From Delphinus delphis (lineage: Eukaryota > Chordata > Mammalia > Artiodactyla > Delphinidae), in the NCBI RefSeq assembly GCF_949987515.2, contig NC_082693.1, positions 17,170,994-17,234,993 of the forward strand: a stretch of DNA of 64,000 nt, in the 5' to 3' direction. Positions 61,501 through 64,000 of this stretch are shown in pieces. A model generated the notes under the pieces. It was not told where the DNA came from, searched no databases, and worked only from the letters and a program-made list of their open reading frames with translations. How positions within the stretch are numbered: the first letter of the stretch is position 1; the number at the start of each line of letters is the position of its first letter. Both the position numbers and the translations under genes were made by a program.

Positions 61501-63352
61501 AAAAATAGAGTTGAAAAATCTCTTGCCTTTGCAGCAATTGAGCTGAGAGATTTTCCCTTTCCCTGTGAAGTTATAACTCTACTCCTGCTATTCTAGCTGT
61601 CCTTCCTTGCCTAAGAAAAATTACATATGAACCAATATAACTTCTATGTTTTGCTGACAACATTCTCCTTTTTACCAACCAGGCTTAAGTTAATTGGCAT
61701 TATAAGAAGAACAATGTACAGGCATATAATCTTCCTTCTTCCCTATATGTGTTGGCATGGTGAGGGTAGATAAAAGATGTCTATGCTATTGTATGTGATT
61801 TGAGCTTTGGAGATTCCTCATAATCTTGATTCTTGAGTAGAGTTAGGCCAAATCAATGGACAAGTGCTCCAAATTTTTTTTTTCAAAATTTTTGATTTCT
61901 ACATAATCCAAATATATCCGTGTGGAATATCACTTTTTCCTTTGAAATATGTTCCTTGGGTTGACATCTTCTCATCTTATGTTGCAGGAGGAATTCCAGC
62001 TCCTATATATTTTGGGGCTCTGATTGATAGAGCTTGTATGAAGTGGTCTGTCAACAACTATGGGAAGCAAGGGTCTTGTCGGATATACAATTCCACGTTA
62101 TATGGGTAAGTTGTCATAAATATATTTCATTAATTGATTTTGTCCTTTGACTATGTTAATTACTAAAGAATGAGATATTTTCAGTGTAATATTAGGAATT
62201 ATAGCTACCATTTAATAAACTTTATAAACAACACAAAGTTATAGAATTAATTCCATTCAGTTAAACCTAATTATTGTTCAAAGTATCTTTTGCATAAAGC
62301 TTCTCAACATTTAGTTAATAATGTTATGAGGCGACTGCTTCTCAACCTACCAGGTCAGTGGTCATCAATCTTTCCTGCTCATTATAATCACCTGAGGAGC
62401 TTTAAAAAATATTAATTTATTTTTTTCCTTTTTTTTTTTTTTTTTTGGCTGTGCCATGCAGCTTGCAGGATCTTAGTTCCCCAACCAGGGATTGAACCCG
62501 CACCCTTAGCAGTAAAAACATGGAGTCCTAACCACTGGACCACCAGGGAATTCCCCCAAAATGCTAACTTCTATTTTGAAATACTTATTTCAATTTTGAT
62601 TTAATTGGTCAGGGGGTGTGGCCTGGGGAATGGGAGTTTTAAAATCTCCTTAGGTGATTCTTATGTTCAATCAAAGCCGAGAATCCTTGGACTAGACCAT
62701 GTGTACTAGGTAATTTTATGTGGCCTTGTGAAAAATTTTCAGTAGACCACAGGGCAGGGCTTCGTAGACAGCAAGCCTATAAGGTAAACACTGGCTCCTG
62801 GTTCAATATAAATGGATTCAATCTGATTATCTCACAGTCAGTTCATTTCCTTTATAATCTGTTCTCATTACACATGAACTAATCTGTCTCTGAGAAAGTT
62901 AAACATTCCAAATATACCTTATTTTACGGAAAGCACTTGGGCAGATCGTGAACCATCCTTAGTTTCTGTGGGTTAATCATCCTTTAAAAATAATCACAAA
63001 CTTCTTATGCTCCAATCAAAAGAATCACTGAAATTGCTACTTCAATGTTTTTATGTAAGATTTCAAACATCATTTTTTAAAGGCCTTCTGCATACTGAAG
63101 AGCAACACTGTAAAGTGTTTTCCAAGTAAAAACTGACTTTTTTTCTCTTTTCACAGAAATACTTTCTTTGGCTTGACTACAGGCTTAAAACTCCCAGCTC
63201 TTGTTTTATATGTTGTATTAATTTCTGTTATGAAGAAAAAATATCAAGGAAAAGATATCAAGACATCAGAAAATGAAAGAAAATCCGTGAACGAAGCGAA
63301 CTTAGAACCGTTAAGTAGTGATGCCGCAGTGGACCGTGAAACACATATTTAA
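10122..63352 (+). CDS. SLCO1B3: Organic anion transporter OATP1B (SLCO1B1/1B3-type), 14 coding exons joined
   Basis: Known of the family: sodium-independent uptake of bile salts, conjugated bilirubin, hormone conjugates and drugs across the basolateral membrane of hepatocytes. Seen: joining 10122-10208, 27209-27350, 30401-30533, 36945-37066, 38319-38465, 38651-38749, 41069-41305, 44475-44639, 45996-46191, 49581-49746, 51950-52134, 57382-57446, 61988-62105 and 63157-63352 gives 2058 nt without an internal stop, 685 aa (human OATP1B1 is 691). All introns are GT-AG and phases agree. Hallmarks are the OATP signature D252[12 protein letters not shown], a ten-cysteine Kazal-like loop (C458-C529) and 12 hydrophobic segments. 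Several stretches match OATP1B3 better than OATP1B1, hence the symbol; SLCO1B1 or a single-copy SLCO1B/Slco1b2 orthologue is the alternative. The start was chosen by homology; an in-frame ATG lies one codon upstream (10119). Confidence 0.95.
11490..11735 (-). repeat. MIR SINE, antisense
   Basis: 'cgagcacttactaaatgcaag', 'ctcccttttacacatg' and 'gaaggtggtagagccaaggt' follow the antisense MIR order. Confidence 0.75.
12350..12560 (+). repeat. L2 LINE fragment
   Basis: Retains L2-like 'ctcattcaaatctctatttaaac' and 'atttatcacctcctgacac' phrases. Diverged. Confidence 0.55.
13085..13258 (+). repeat. MIR SINE, sense
   Basis: 'ctttgcatctaagttttttcacctgtgaaaggg' and 'agtaagtgctcaataaatgct' match the second half of MIR. 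Confidence 0.75.
13330..14212 (-). repeat. Older L1 ORF2 fragment (endonuclease region), antisense
   Basis: Read on the minus strand it gives the L1 ORF2 endonuclease-to-RT linker region (phrases such as 'gagtacctaaatatataaagcaaac' and the K-rich 'ctcaagacaaacaaaaatg' stretch). It is more decayed than the adjacent L1 at 14213, which appears to be inserted beside it. A short gata repeat lies at about 13942-13964. Confidence 0.75.
14213..16535 (-). mobile_element. L1 insertion, 3' half in antisense (RT to 3' end)
   Basis: Begins on the left with the L1 3' end (ttttttaattgaagtatagt) and runs antisense through the ORF2 C-terminus into the reverse transcriptase; minus-strand peptides such as [20 protein letters not shown] at about 16340-16420 are RT motif text. 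It contains a (GT)n run at about 14671-14711. It is broken by stops and frameshifts. It forms one insertion with 16536-18458, which is inverted. Confidence 0.85.
16536..18458 (+). mobile_element. L1 insertion, inverted 5' half in sense (endonuclease to RT)
   Basis: Runs on the + strand from just before ORF2 (atggcaataagtacatac at about 16620) through the endonuclease and into the RT (tccagggatgcaaggatggt at about 18313). It ends at the point in ORF2 where the minus-strand part (14213-16535) takes up. This is the layout of a twin-primed, 5'-inverted L1. ORF2 carries many disruptions. Confidence 0.85.
18459..18672 (-). mobile_element. CHR-type SINE (CHR-2-like)
   Basis: Poly-T start and minus-strand head gggcttccctggtggcgcag; about 205 bp. 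It abuts the end of the inverted L1. No clear target-site duplication was seen. Confidence 0.85.
19505..19905 (+). repeat. L1 (L1MA/MB-type) 3'UTR with A-rich end
   Basis: Matches the familiar L1MA/MB 3' end: 'aagttctggggatctagtgtacagcatgatgactctagttaac' region, then 'tcatacttcaataaagttgg' followed by an A-rich tail. Confidence 0.85.
20070..20265 (+). repeat. MIR SINE, sense
   Basis: 'caaatcacagttctgcaac', 'ttgcatctctaaactttatt' and 'ttgtgagcattagaaat' keep the order of sense MIR. Confidence 0.75.
20696..20999 (+). mobile_element. CHR-type SINE, longer CHR-1-like form, with target-site duplication
   Basis: Head gggcttctctggtggcgcag, then a tRNA-unrelated body with 'caacaagagaggccgtgat' and the 'ctagagaaagccctcacaca' block, ending in aaataaataaatt and poly-A. 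Flanked by aaaattcttgttca (left) and aaaattcttgtcca (right). Confidence 0.9.
21305..21503 (+). mobile_element. CHR-2-like SINE missing the A-box region
   Basis: The head reads gggcttccctggttgatagt: compared with the other copies, much of ggcgcagtggttgaga is missing. The body and poly-A tail are otherwise complete. The duplication aaaaatttggaca/aaaaatgtggaca flanks it. Confidence 0.9.
23290..23455 (+). repeat. L2 LINE 3'-end fragment
   Basis: 'agctgctcgataaatgtttgctgagtaa' is the L2-type 3' end. Diverged upstream part. Confidence 0.55.
24440..24605 (-). repeat. MIR SINE, antisense
   Basis: 'tcaatactatgtgccccaaat', 'aatcttcacaacaattttac' and 'aaagctgaggaaactagg' follow the antisense MIR order. 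Confidence 0.7.
25513..25580. repeat. (CA)n microsatellite followed by a TA-rich run
   Basis: About 16 CA units (25513-25545) continue into tatataatatatatgtttata. Simple tandem repeat. Confidence 0.95.
25830..26395 (-). repeat. L1 3'-end fragment (L1M-type), antisense
   Basis: Follows the antisense L1 3' text: 'ccatcttaaccaatttttg', 'gtggaatcatacaatatttg', 'gtatataccatattttcctcatcc', 'tggatatatacccagaagtggg'. Confidence 0.85.
26859..27005 (+). mobile_element. Older tRNA-derived SINE (CHRL/CHR-like), sense
   Basis: Head gggacttccctggcggtcca, B-box region ggttccatccctgg, then 'aactaagatcccacataccg'. Target-site duplication agaaaatg on both sides. It ends about 200 bp before exon 3. Confidence 0.8.
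27209..27350 (+). CDS. SLCO1B3: SLCO1B coding exon 3 (residues 30-77, TM1)
   Basis: The acceptor tttttcttag precedes an exon beginning [15 protein letters not shown]. The first half is hydrophobic (TM1). The second half, [20 protein letters not shown], is the first extracellular loop, leading into TM2. RFDISSS is the 1B3-type sequence (RFEISSS in 1B1). It ends in phase 1 (ATG G) with donor gtaatt. Its length of 142 nt equals what I infer for the human exon. Confidence 0.96.
27428..27665 (+). repeat. Non-autonomous hAT-type MER element
   Basis: Text such as 'aaccaggggtaaattgcccc', 'ggcaatatctggagatattt', 'ggcatctagtggtagaggcc' and 'caatgcacaagacagcct' ending in 'gttaaaaaaccctg' belongs to a common mammalian MER DNA-transposon family that I recognise but cannot name exactly. 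Short inverted ends (ctgatccttaacc / ggttaaaaaaccctg) support this. Confidence 0.65.
29395..29640 (+). repeat. L2 LINE fragment
   Basis: 'tcaagtgacctctcctccag', 'agagcagataccatgcactg' and 'gacaggtacttaataagaat' follow the L2 3' region. Confidence 0.6.
29837..29859. repeat. Near-perfect 23-bp palindrome at a SINE insertion point
   Basis: Arms of 11 bp (CCCGGGTAATT and AATTACCCGGG) around one central A; each arm ends in CCCGGG. The right arm overlaps the first G residues of the SINE that follows. Confidence 0.9.
29858..30252 (+). mobile_element. CHR-1-like SINE, long form with AAATAAAT/AATG tail
   Basis: Head ggggacttccccagtggtgc, B-box ggttcgatccctgg, several internal repeats of a 'gagc(c)ca(t/c)gtgc' type block, 'caacaaagacccaacacagc', then an (AAAT)n/(AATG)n tail and poly-A. 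Target-site duplication aaattacccg (left) and aaaatacccg (right). Confidence 0.88.
30401..30533 (+). CDS. SLCO1B3: SLCO1B coding exon 4 (residues 77-121, TM2-TM3)
   Basis: The acceptor ttctttctag precedes 133 nt coding [20 protein letters not shown] and then the TM3 stretch [20 protein letters not shown]. The charged GAKLHRPK between the two helices is the conserved cytosolic turn of OATP1 proteins. It ends in phase 2 (TA) with a strong donor, gtaagtg. Confidence 0.96.
30826..31360 (+). repeat. LTR-like interspersed repeat, copy A
   Basis: About 500 bp that align by eye with 57935-58440. Shared landmarks: ggcaa.tgttggtagaaagg, caatctagggagaagg, agtttttaaagggaaaa, ggatgctatcttg-like and caacaggttaggcaa. 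It begins TGTTAC, as a long terminal repeat might. No internal retroviral genes are adjacent; I cannot name the family. Confidence 0.55.
32632..32796 (-). mobile_element. Older tRNA-derived SINE (CHRL-like), antisense, with target-site duplication
   Basis: Right end ccaccagggaagtccc is the antisense SINE head, and 'ggctgcaccaggtcttacttg' the tail side. Flanked by tatcctagagcagtattttt and tatcctagagcaggattttt (19 of 20 identical). Confidence 0.85.
32886..32916. repeat. (GGATA/GAATA)n short tandem repeat
   Basis: About six units of a pentamer, half ggata and half gaata. Confidence 0.85.
33150..33550 (+). repeat. L2 LINE fragment
   Basis: 'gaatgactttctttgtctatt', 'aatcctcactgtgaagtctt' and 'gcataatgcctggcatagagtaagt' lie in the order of an L2 3' region. 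Confidence 0.6.
33570..33731 (-). repeat. Older L1 3' end, left part, split by a younger L1
   Basis: Antisense L1 3' terminus ('ttttattgaagtataatggac', 'ccctgtgctgtacatctttgtatc'). Its text resumes after the younger insertion at about 36204. Confidence 0.75.
33732..36200 (-). mobile_element. Internally deleted L1 with its 5'UTR start retained
   Basis: From the left: poly-T and L1 3' end, 3'UTR, ORF2 C-terminus and RT in antisense to about 35866, then about 330 bp (35867-36200) that is the antisense of the start of the L1 5'UTR (ends ...catcttgaaggtctcc). Most of ORF1 and the first half of ORF2 are absent. One base is missing in the RT active-site codons near 35780, and ORF2 has other stops. 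It is nested in the older L1. Confidence 0.8.
36204..36445 (-). repeat. Older L1 3' end, right part
   Basis: Continues the interrupted text ('ttattttatacctagtagtttgtacctc', '...ggtaaccactagtttgttctctg...', '...gtatttgtctttctctgcctgac...'), showing that the element at 33732-36200 landed inside it. Confidence 0.75.
36945..37066 (+). CDS. SLCO1B3: SLCO1B coding exon 5 (residues 121-162, extracellular loop 2)
   Basis: The acceptor gatattcttacag precedes 122 nt reading [20 protein letters not shown] and then [22 protein letters not shown]-glycosylation sequons are at N135 (NST, the column of human N134) and N152 (NRT). N131 matches the column of human N130. It ends in phase 1 with donor gtaaga. 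Confidence 0.96.
37158..37358 (+). mobile_element. CHR-2-like SINE, sense
   Basis: Head gggcttccctggtggcacag, full body, short A-rich tail. Flanking gattgtg repeats within aaaaacgattgtg and gaaaagattgtg mark a target-site duplication. It starts 92 bp downstream of exon 5. Confidence 0.9.
37600..38225 (+). repeat. Old L1 3' remnant, sense
   Basis: 'cagcaattctacttttatta', 'taaggaaataatcagg', 'cactattatgcagtcattaaaa' and 'tactctgtgtgtggag' follow the L1M 3' end. Confidence 0.65.
38319..38465 (+). CDS. SLCO1B3: SLCO1B coding exon 6 (residues 162-211, end of loop 2 and TM4)
   Basis: The acceptor ttgtctacgtag precedes 147 nt reading [20 protein letters not shown] and then [19 protein letters not shown]. 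The TM4 core and the following [12 protein letters not shown] motif are typical of OATP1 proteins. Human 1B proteins have a cysteine where W163 stands. I175 occupies the column of human OATP1B1 V174. It ends in phase 1 with donor gtaatg. Confidence 0.95.
38651..38749 (+). CDS. SLCO1B3: SLCO1B coding exon 7 (residues 211-244, TM5)
   Basis: The acceptor atattttcag precedes 99 nt reading [20 protein letters not shown] and then [20 protein letters not shown] is the conserved TM5 core and the SLFSKMYVD segment after it is close to human. It ends in phase 1 (CTG A) with donor gtaagt and joins exon 8 to make serine 244. Confidence 0.95.
38750..41068 (+). other. SLCO1B3: Intron 7 of SLCO1B
   Basis: 2.3 kb. 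Apart from the (TG)n at 40330-40374 I recognise no repeat. 40576-40910 on the minus strand has a faintly protein-like open stretch (see findings). Confidence 0.55.
40330..40374. repeat. (TG)n microsatellite
   Basis: About 22 uninterrupted TG units. Confidence 0.97.
41069..41305 (+). CDS. SLCO1B3: SLCO1B coding exon 8 (residues 244-323, OATP signature, TM6, cytosolic loop)
   Basis: The acceptor tctttattctag precedes 237 nt. Residues 252-264 read [13 protein letters not shown], a full match to the OATP superfamily signature, with G262 as in OATP1B3 (N in 1B1). TM6 follows ([19 protein letters not shown]), then a charged cytosolic loop from [10 protein letters not shown] to the TVAG end. The loop is slightly shorter than in human. 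It ends in phase 1 with donor gtaagt. Confidence 0.96.
41306..44474 (+). other. SLCO1B3: Intron 8 of SLCO1B
   Basis: 3.2 kb. Contains the pyrimidine tract at 41628-41856. 41870-44470 is AT-rich, with no confident repeat or gene call. Confidence 0.55.
41628..41856 (+). repeat. Polypyrimidine (CCTT/CTTT)n tract
   Basis: About 230 bp that is almost purely C and T on the transcribed sense strand, starting about 320 nt after exon 8. Minus-strand Lys/Glu/Arg-rich open frames over it are artefacts of the repeat. Confidence 0.95.
44475..44639 (+). CDS. SLCO1B3: SLCO1B coding exon 9 (residues 323-378, TM7)
   Basis: The acceptor gtttttatag precedes 165 nt reading [20 protein letters not shown] and then [35 protein letters not shown] and the later QQYGQSAS resemble 1B3. 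The hydrophobic core is TM7, followed by the short extracellular [10 protein letters not shown] segment. It ends in phase 1 with donor gtaaga. Confidence 0.95.
44640..45995 (+). other. SLCO1B3: Intron 9 of SLCO1B
   Basis: 1.36 kb with no repeat or ORF that I can support. Confidence 0.55.
45996..46191 (+). CDS. SLCO1B3: SLCO1B coding exon 10 (residues 378-443, TM8-TM9)
   Basis: The acceptor ctcttacttctag precedes 196 nt beginning [20 protein letters not shown] and ending [24 protein letters not shown] is the conserved cytosolic turn between TM8 and TM9, and [12 protein letters not shown] starts the large extracellular loop. It ends in phase 2 (GG) with a weak donor, gtttgt. The reading frame stays open 148 nt past the donor, to TAA at 46340-46342, so retention of this stretch would add unrelated residues and not stop at once. 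Confidence 0.93.
46395..46578 (-). repeat. MIR SINE, antisense
   Basis: 'ttatccccattttatagataagg', 'aaagcaaggcttagaaag' and 'aactcttaatcctaaccactatg' follow antisense MIR. Confidence 0.75.
47215..47370 (-). repeat. MIR-like SINE fragment, antisense
   Basis: 'gaatcctggagattatgcagcc', 'gttgagaccctgagaaactg' and 'gaagtcatacagtgactcc' resemble antisense MIR. Confidence 0.5.
47632..48176 (+). repeat. hAT-Charlie-type relic interrupted by an L1 3' end
   Basis: Left end gaggttctcagaatgtggtc and right end agtttgagaacagct are diverged inverted repeats of the common 'ggttctcaaa' type. 'ctacaggggtccctgagact' and 'aacccttggggtcctcag' are the matching sub-terminal parts. An antisense L1 3' end (about 47785-47945) sits inside. 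Confidence 0.65.
47785..47945 (-). repeat. L1 3'-end fragment, antisense
   Basis: Poly-T, then 'atattggagcatagttgag', 'caggtgtacagcaaagtgat' and 'acttccctgtgcttg': the same L1 3' terminus seen elsewhere in the window. Confidence 0.8.
48693..48905 (-). mobile_element. Young CHR-2-like SINE, antisense, with exact 16-bp target-site duplication
   Basis: An uninterrupted T-run of about 25 nt on the left, full-length body, and head at the right (caccagggaagcc). The duplication tgattctattattctt is identical on both sides (48677-48692 and 48906-48921). Confidence 0.93.
49325..49554 (+). repeat. Polypyrimidine (TTC/TCC)n tract immediately upstream of exon 11
   Basis: About 210-230 bp of nearly pure C/T on the sense strand, ending 26 nt before the exon 11 boundary. 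Arginine-rich open frames on the minus strand here are artefacts. Confidence 0.95.
49581..49746 (+). CDS. SLCO1B3: SLCO1B coding exon 11 (residues 443-498, Kazal-like domain)
   Basis: The acceptor catatatttccag lies just after a long pyrimidine tract. The 166 nt encode the first part of the cysteine-rich extracellular loop: C458, C462, C464, C473, C484 and C488, in the spacing CNSDCNC-(8)-C-(10)-C-(3)-C expected of the OATP Kazal-like domain. In OATPs these cysteines form disulfides and are needed for surface expression. It ends in phase 0 with donor gtgagt. Confidence 0.96.
49747..51949 (+). other. SLCO1B3: Intron 11 of SLCO1B
   Basis: 2.2 kb. I recognise no repeat or gene with confidence. 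Confidence 0.5.
51950..52134 (+). CDS. SLCO1B3: SLCO1B coding exon 12 (residues 499-560, end of Kazal-like loop and TM10)
   Basis: The acceptor ctatttttcag precedes 185 nt starting [20 protein letters not shown]. It supplies the remaining loop cysteines C503, C505, C523 and C529. Sequons are N502 (NCS) and N516 (NNS), matching the two loop glycosylation sites of human OATP1B1. TM10 follows ([18 protein letters not shown]). It ends in phase 2 with donor gtgagt. Confidence 0.95.
53694..53755. repeat. Tandem repeat, 23-bp unit, about 2.7 copies
   Basis: Unit begins catttattgatttctcaca; copies start at 53694, 53717 and 53740. The last is shortened and has lost one T. Confidence 0.95.
55526..55564. 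repeat. (TG)n microsatellite
   Basis: About 19 TG units, followed by diffuse TG-rich sequence to about 55675. Confidence 0.95.
56375..56480 (-). repeat. MIR SINE fragment, antisense
   Basis: 'tatcctcacaacacacaag' and 'cagataaggaaactgaggctaagagagg' are characteristic of antisense MIR. Confidence 0.75.
57382..57446 (+). CDS. SLCO1B3: SLCO1B coding exon 13 (residues 560-582, cytosolic loop before TM11)
   Basis: The acceptor tatcttatttcag precedes a 65-nt exon reading [20 protein letters not shown] and then TLG. The PELKSLA.GFHS.. core is nearly invariant in OATP1 proteins. It is the smallest coding exon and is isolated by introns of about 5.2 and 4.5 kb. It ends in phase 1 with donor gtatga. 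Confidence 0.94.
57935..58440 (+). repeat. LTR-like interspersed repeat, copy B
   Basis: Aligns by eye with 30826-31360 in the same orientation. Sequence on both sides (about 57770-57934 and 58440-59100) is not shared with copy A and could be other parts of the same element. No retroviral protein motif was seen in it. Confidence 0.5.
60786..60993 (+). mobile_element. CHR-2-like SINE, sense
   Basis: Head gggcttccctggtggcgcag, B-box, full body and a long A-run. Flanked by aatacaatc and aacacaatc. The 159-codon minus-strand open frame over it (60544-61023) is a repeat artefact. Confidence 0.92.
61157..61483 (-). mobile_element. CHR-1-like SINE, antisense
   Basis: 'ttaattaattaattaatttt', 'gctgtgttgggtctttgttt' and 'gggctttctctagttgtggc', then the head at the right end (caccagggaagcccc). 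Target-site duplication cacctttt on both sides. Confidence 0.88.
61988..62105 (+). CDS. SLCO1B3: SLCO1B coding exon 14 (residues 582-621, TM11 and extracellular loop)
   Basis: The acceptor tcttatgttgcag precedes 118 nt reading [20 protein letters not shown] and then [29 protein letters not shown] is the conserved end of TM11. The C597/C610 pair and the NST sequon lie in the last extracellular loop. It ends in phase 2 (GG) with donor gtaagt. Confidence 0.95.
62345..62700 (+). repeat. MER-type hAT relic split by a SINE
   Basis: 'cattataatcacctgaggagctttaaaaaat' before 62419 and 'ttaattggtcagggggtgtggcctgggg'...'taggtgattcttatgttcaatcaaagccgagaatcc' after 62556 together give the usual order of a MER3/MER5-type element. 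Confidence 0.7.
62419..62556 (-). mobile_element. Older tRNA-derived SINE (CHRL-like), antisense
   Basis: Poly-T, 'ggctgtgccatgcagcttgc', then the head at the right (ccaccagggaattccc). A diverged duplication (aaaatattaattt / aaaatgctaactt) flanks it. It splits the MER relic. Confidence 0.85.
63157..63352 (+). CDS. SLCO1B3: SLCO1B coding exon 15 (residues 621-685, TM12, C-terminal tail, stop)
   Basis: The acceptor ctcttttcacag precedes 196 coding nt. TM12 reads [16 protein letters not shown]. The basic KKKYQGKD start of the cytosolic tail follows, then [16 protein letters not shown], which resembles 1B3. The tail ends DRETHI and then TAA at 63350. The last residues (T-H-I) form a class I PDZ-ligand pattern; human OATP1B1 ends ETHC. 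The tail is about six residues shorter than in human OATP1B1. Confidence 0.95.
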
Positions 63353-63690
63353 GGGGAGAAAAAAATTCTTCTGCTGCTGTGTTTTCAACTAACATTGTAT
63401 TAATTGAGTAGGATGTTATTTCTGAGCAGTTCCTGGTCCCTTCACTGACAATTTTCACATTCTATACTAATGATGGAACAATGAATCACCTATGAATTTA
63501 TGACAATGAAACAAACTATAAATGGGAAAAAATGGGAGTACTCATTGTTAAGGTGTGGCTATGCATTTGTGGTTAAGATTAGAATATGTGATCCATACAA
63601 AGTTAAAGTGAAAGGTATGGTTAATATGTAATAGAAGAAAATGTATTTGCTCAGGTAATTGTAACGCAATAAAACCGGTGACTAGAAGAT
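63353..63690 (+). other. SLCO1B3: 3'UTR of SLCO1B (end estimated)
   Basis: AT-rich sequence follows the stop codon. The first good polyadenylation hexamer is AATAAA at 63668-63673, followed by a GT-containing stretch (aggtagaggtg). A second candidate, ATTAAA at 63935-63940, would give a UTR of about 600 nt. I cannot decide between them. Confidence 0.6.
63668..63673 (+). terminator. Candidate polyadenylation signal AATAAA
   Basis: This is a canonical hexamer 316 nt after the stop codon, with a G/T-rich element within 40 nt. ATTAAA at 63935 is the alternative. Confidence 0.5.
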
Positions 63691-64000
63691 AGGTAGAGGT
63701 GAAAAAGGAAGAGAGAAATTAATAGTCTAAGTAAGAAGAAAAGCTTAATACCTTTCTTTTTAAAACAAGAACCAAAACCAGTTTGGACAATGTTACTCAA
63801 GCCTAAAGTCTAGTATGATGGAGGGCTTATGCTATCGTGACATCTGTCATTCATGTGTTAAGTCATATATTTCCCAGACCTTATTAATTTCTAATTTGAC
63901 TATCAGCACTTGATACATCTTCTTCCAACCTCTCATTAAAATACTGCTGAAGAAATAGAACTAATAGAAAATTTCCAAGCTGCAACTGTCAGACAACATA
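63691..64000. other. Sequence beyond the first polyadenylation signal
   Basis: Either the rest of a longer 3'UTR (if the ATTAAA at 63935 is used) or intergenic DNA. No new gene start is visible before the window ends. Confidence 0.5.

Larger units (their letters stand above)
57447..61987 (+). other. SLCO1B3: Intron 13 of SLCO1B (4.5 kb)
   Basis: Contains an LTR-like repeat copy (57935-58440) with flanking sequence that may belong to it, then two SINEs (60786-60993 and 61157-61483). 59100-60780 has no confident call. Confidence 0.55.

Noticed and set aside
10122..63352. The possibility that SLCO1B is a pseudogene in this species
   Set aside because: All 14 coding exons have GT-AG borders, consistent phases and no stop or frameshift; ten Kazal-loop cysteines, the OATP signature and the glycosylation sites are kept.

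Overview
The window is vertebrate nuclear DNA, almost certainly from a cetacean. Introns are long, GT-AG junctions are clear, and old mammalian repeats (MIR, L2, L1M, hAT and Tigger relics) are mixed with many tRNA-derived SINEs whose heads read like 'ggcttccctggtggcgcag'. Those are the CHR-type SINEs of the whale/hippo/ruminant lineage. The short CHR-2-like form and an L1 5'UTR that I recognise as cetacean point to a whale or dolphin. There is no bacterial, phage or CRISPR content.

One gene fills the window on the + strand: a complete SLCO1B gene (OATP1B, liver organic anion uptake transporter). I place a noncoding exon 1 ending at 5873 and 14 coding exons from 10122 to 63352. All junctions keep phase. 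The summed coding length is 2058 nt (686 codons including stop, 685 aa), so the gene reads as intact. Residue choices ([38 protein letters not shown]) look more like human OATP1B3 than OATP1B1. It may simply be the single 1B gene of a non-primate mammal.

Layout: 1-5.7 kb is upstream DNA (L1 and MIR pieces, a MER-type relic, a TA-rich tract). About 5.76-5.87 kb is the putative promoter (HNF1-like site, TATA-like site) and exon 1. Intron 1 (5.9-10.06 kb) carries a Tigger relic with both ends. Intron 2 (10.2-27.2 kb) carries an L1 with a 5' inversion plus several SINEs. Exons 3-7 lie between 27.2 and 38.75 kb, with an internally deleted L1 in intron 4. Exons 8-15 lie between 41.07 and 63.35 kb; two sense-strand polypyrimidine tracts lie in introns 8 and 10, the second ending 26 nt before exon 11. 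The 3'UTR has a candidate AATAAA at 63668.

The protein is a 12-TM transporter of the hepatocyte sinusoidal membrane: cytosolic N-terminus (exon 2), TM1-6 (exons 3-8), a cytosolic loop (exon 8), TM7-9 (exons 9-10), a Kazal-like extracellular domain (exons 11-12), TM10-12 (exons 12-15), and a C-terminus ending in a PDZ-ligand-like motif. I found no new multi-gene system. The points most worth a second look are the uORF stop overlapping tandem start codons, a cysteine-to-tryptophan change in extracellular loop 2, the polypyrimidine tract at exon 11, and the structures of the two L1 insertions. Comparisons with human proteins and with repeat consensus sequences are from memory.
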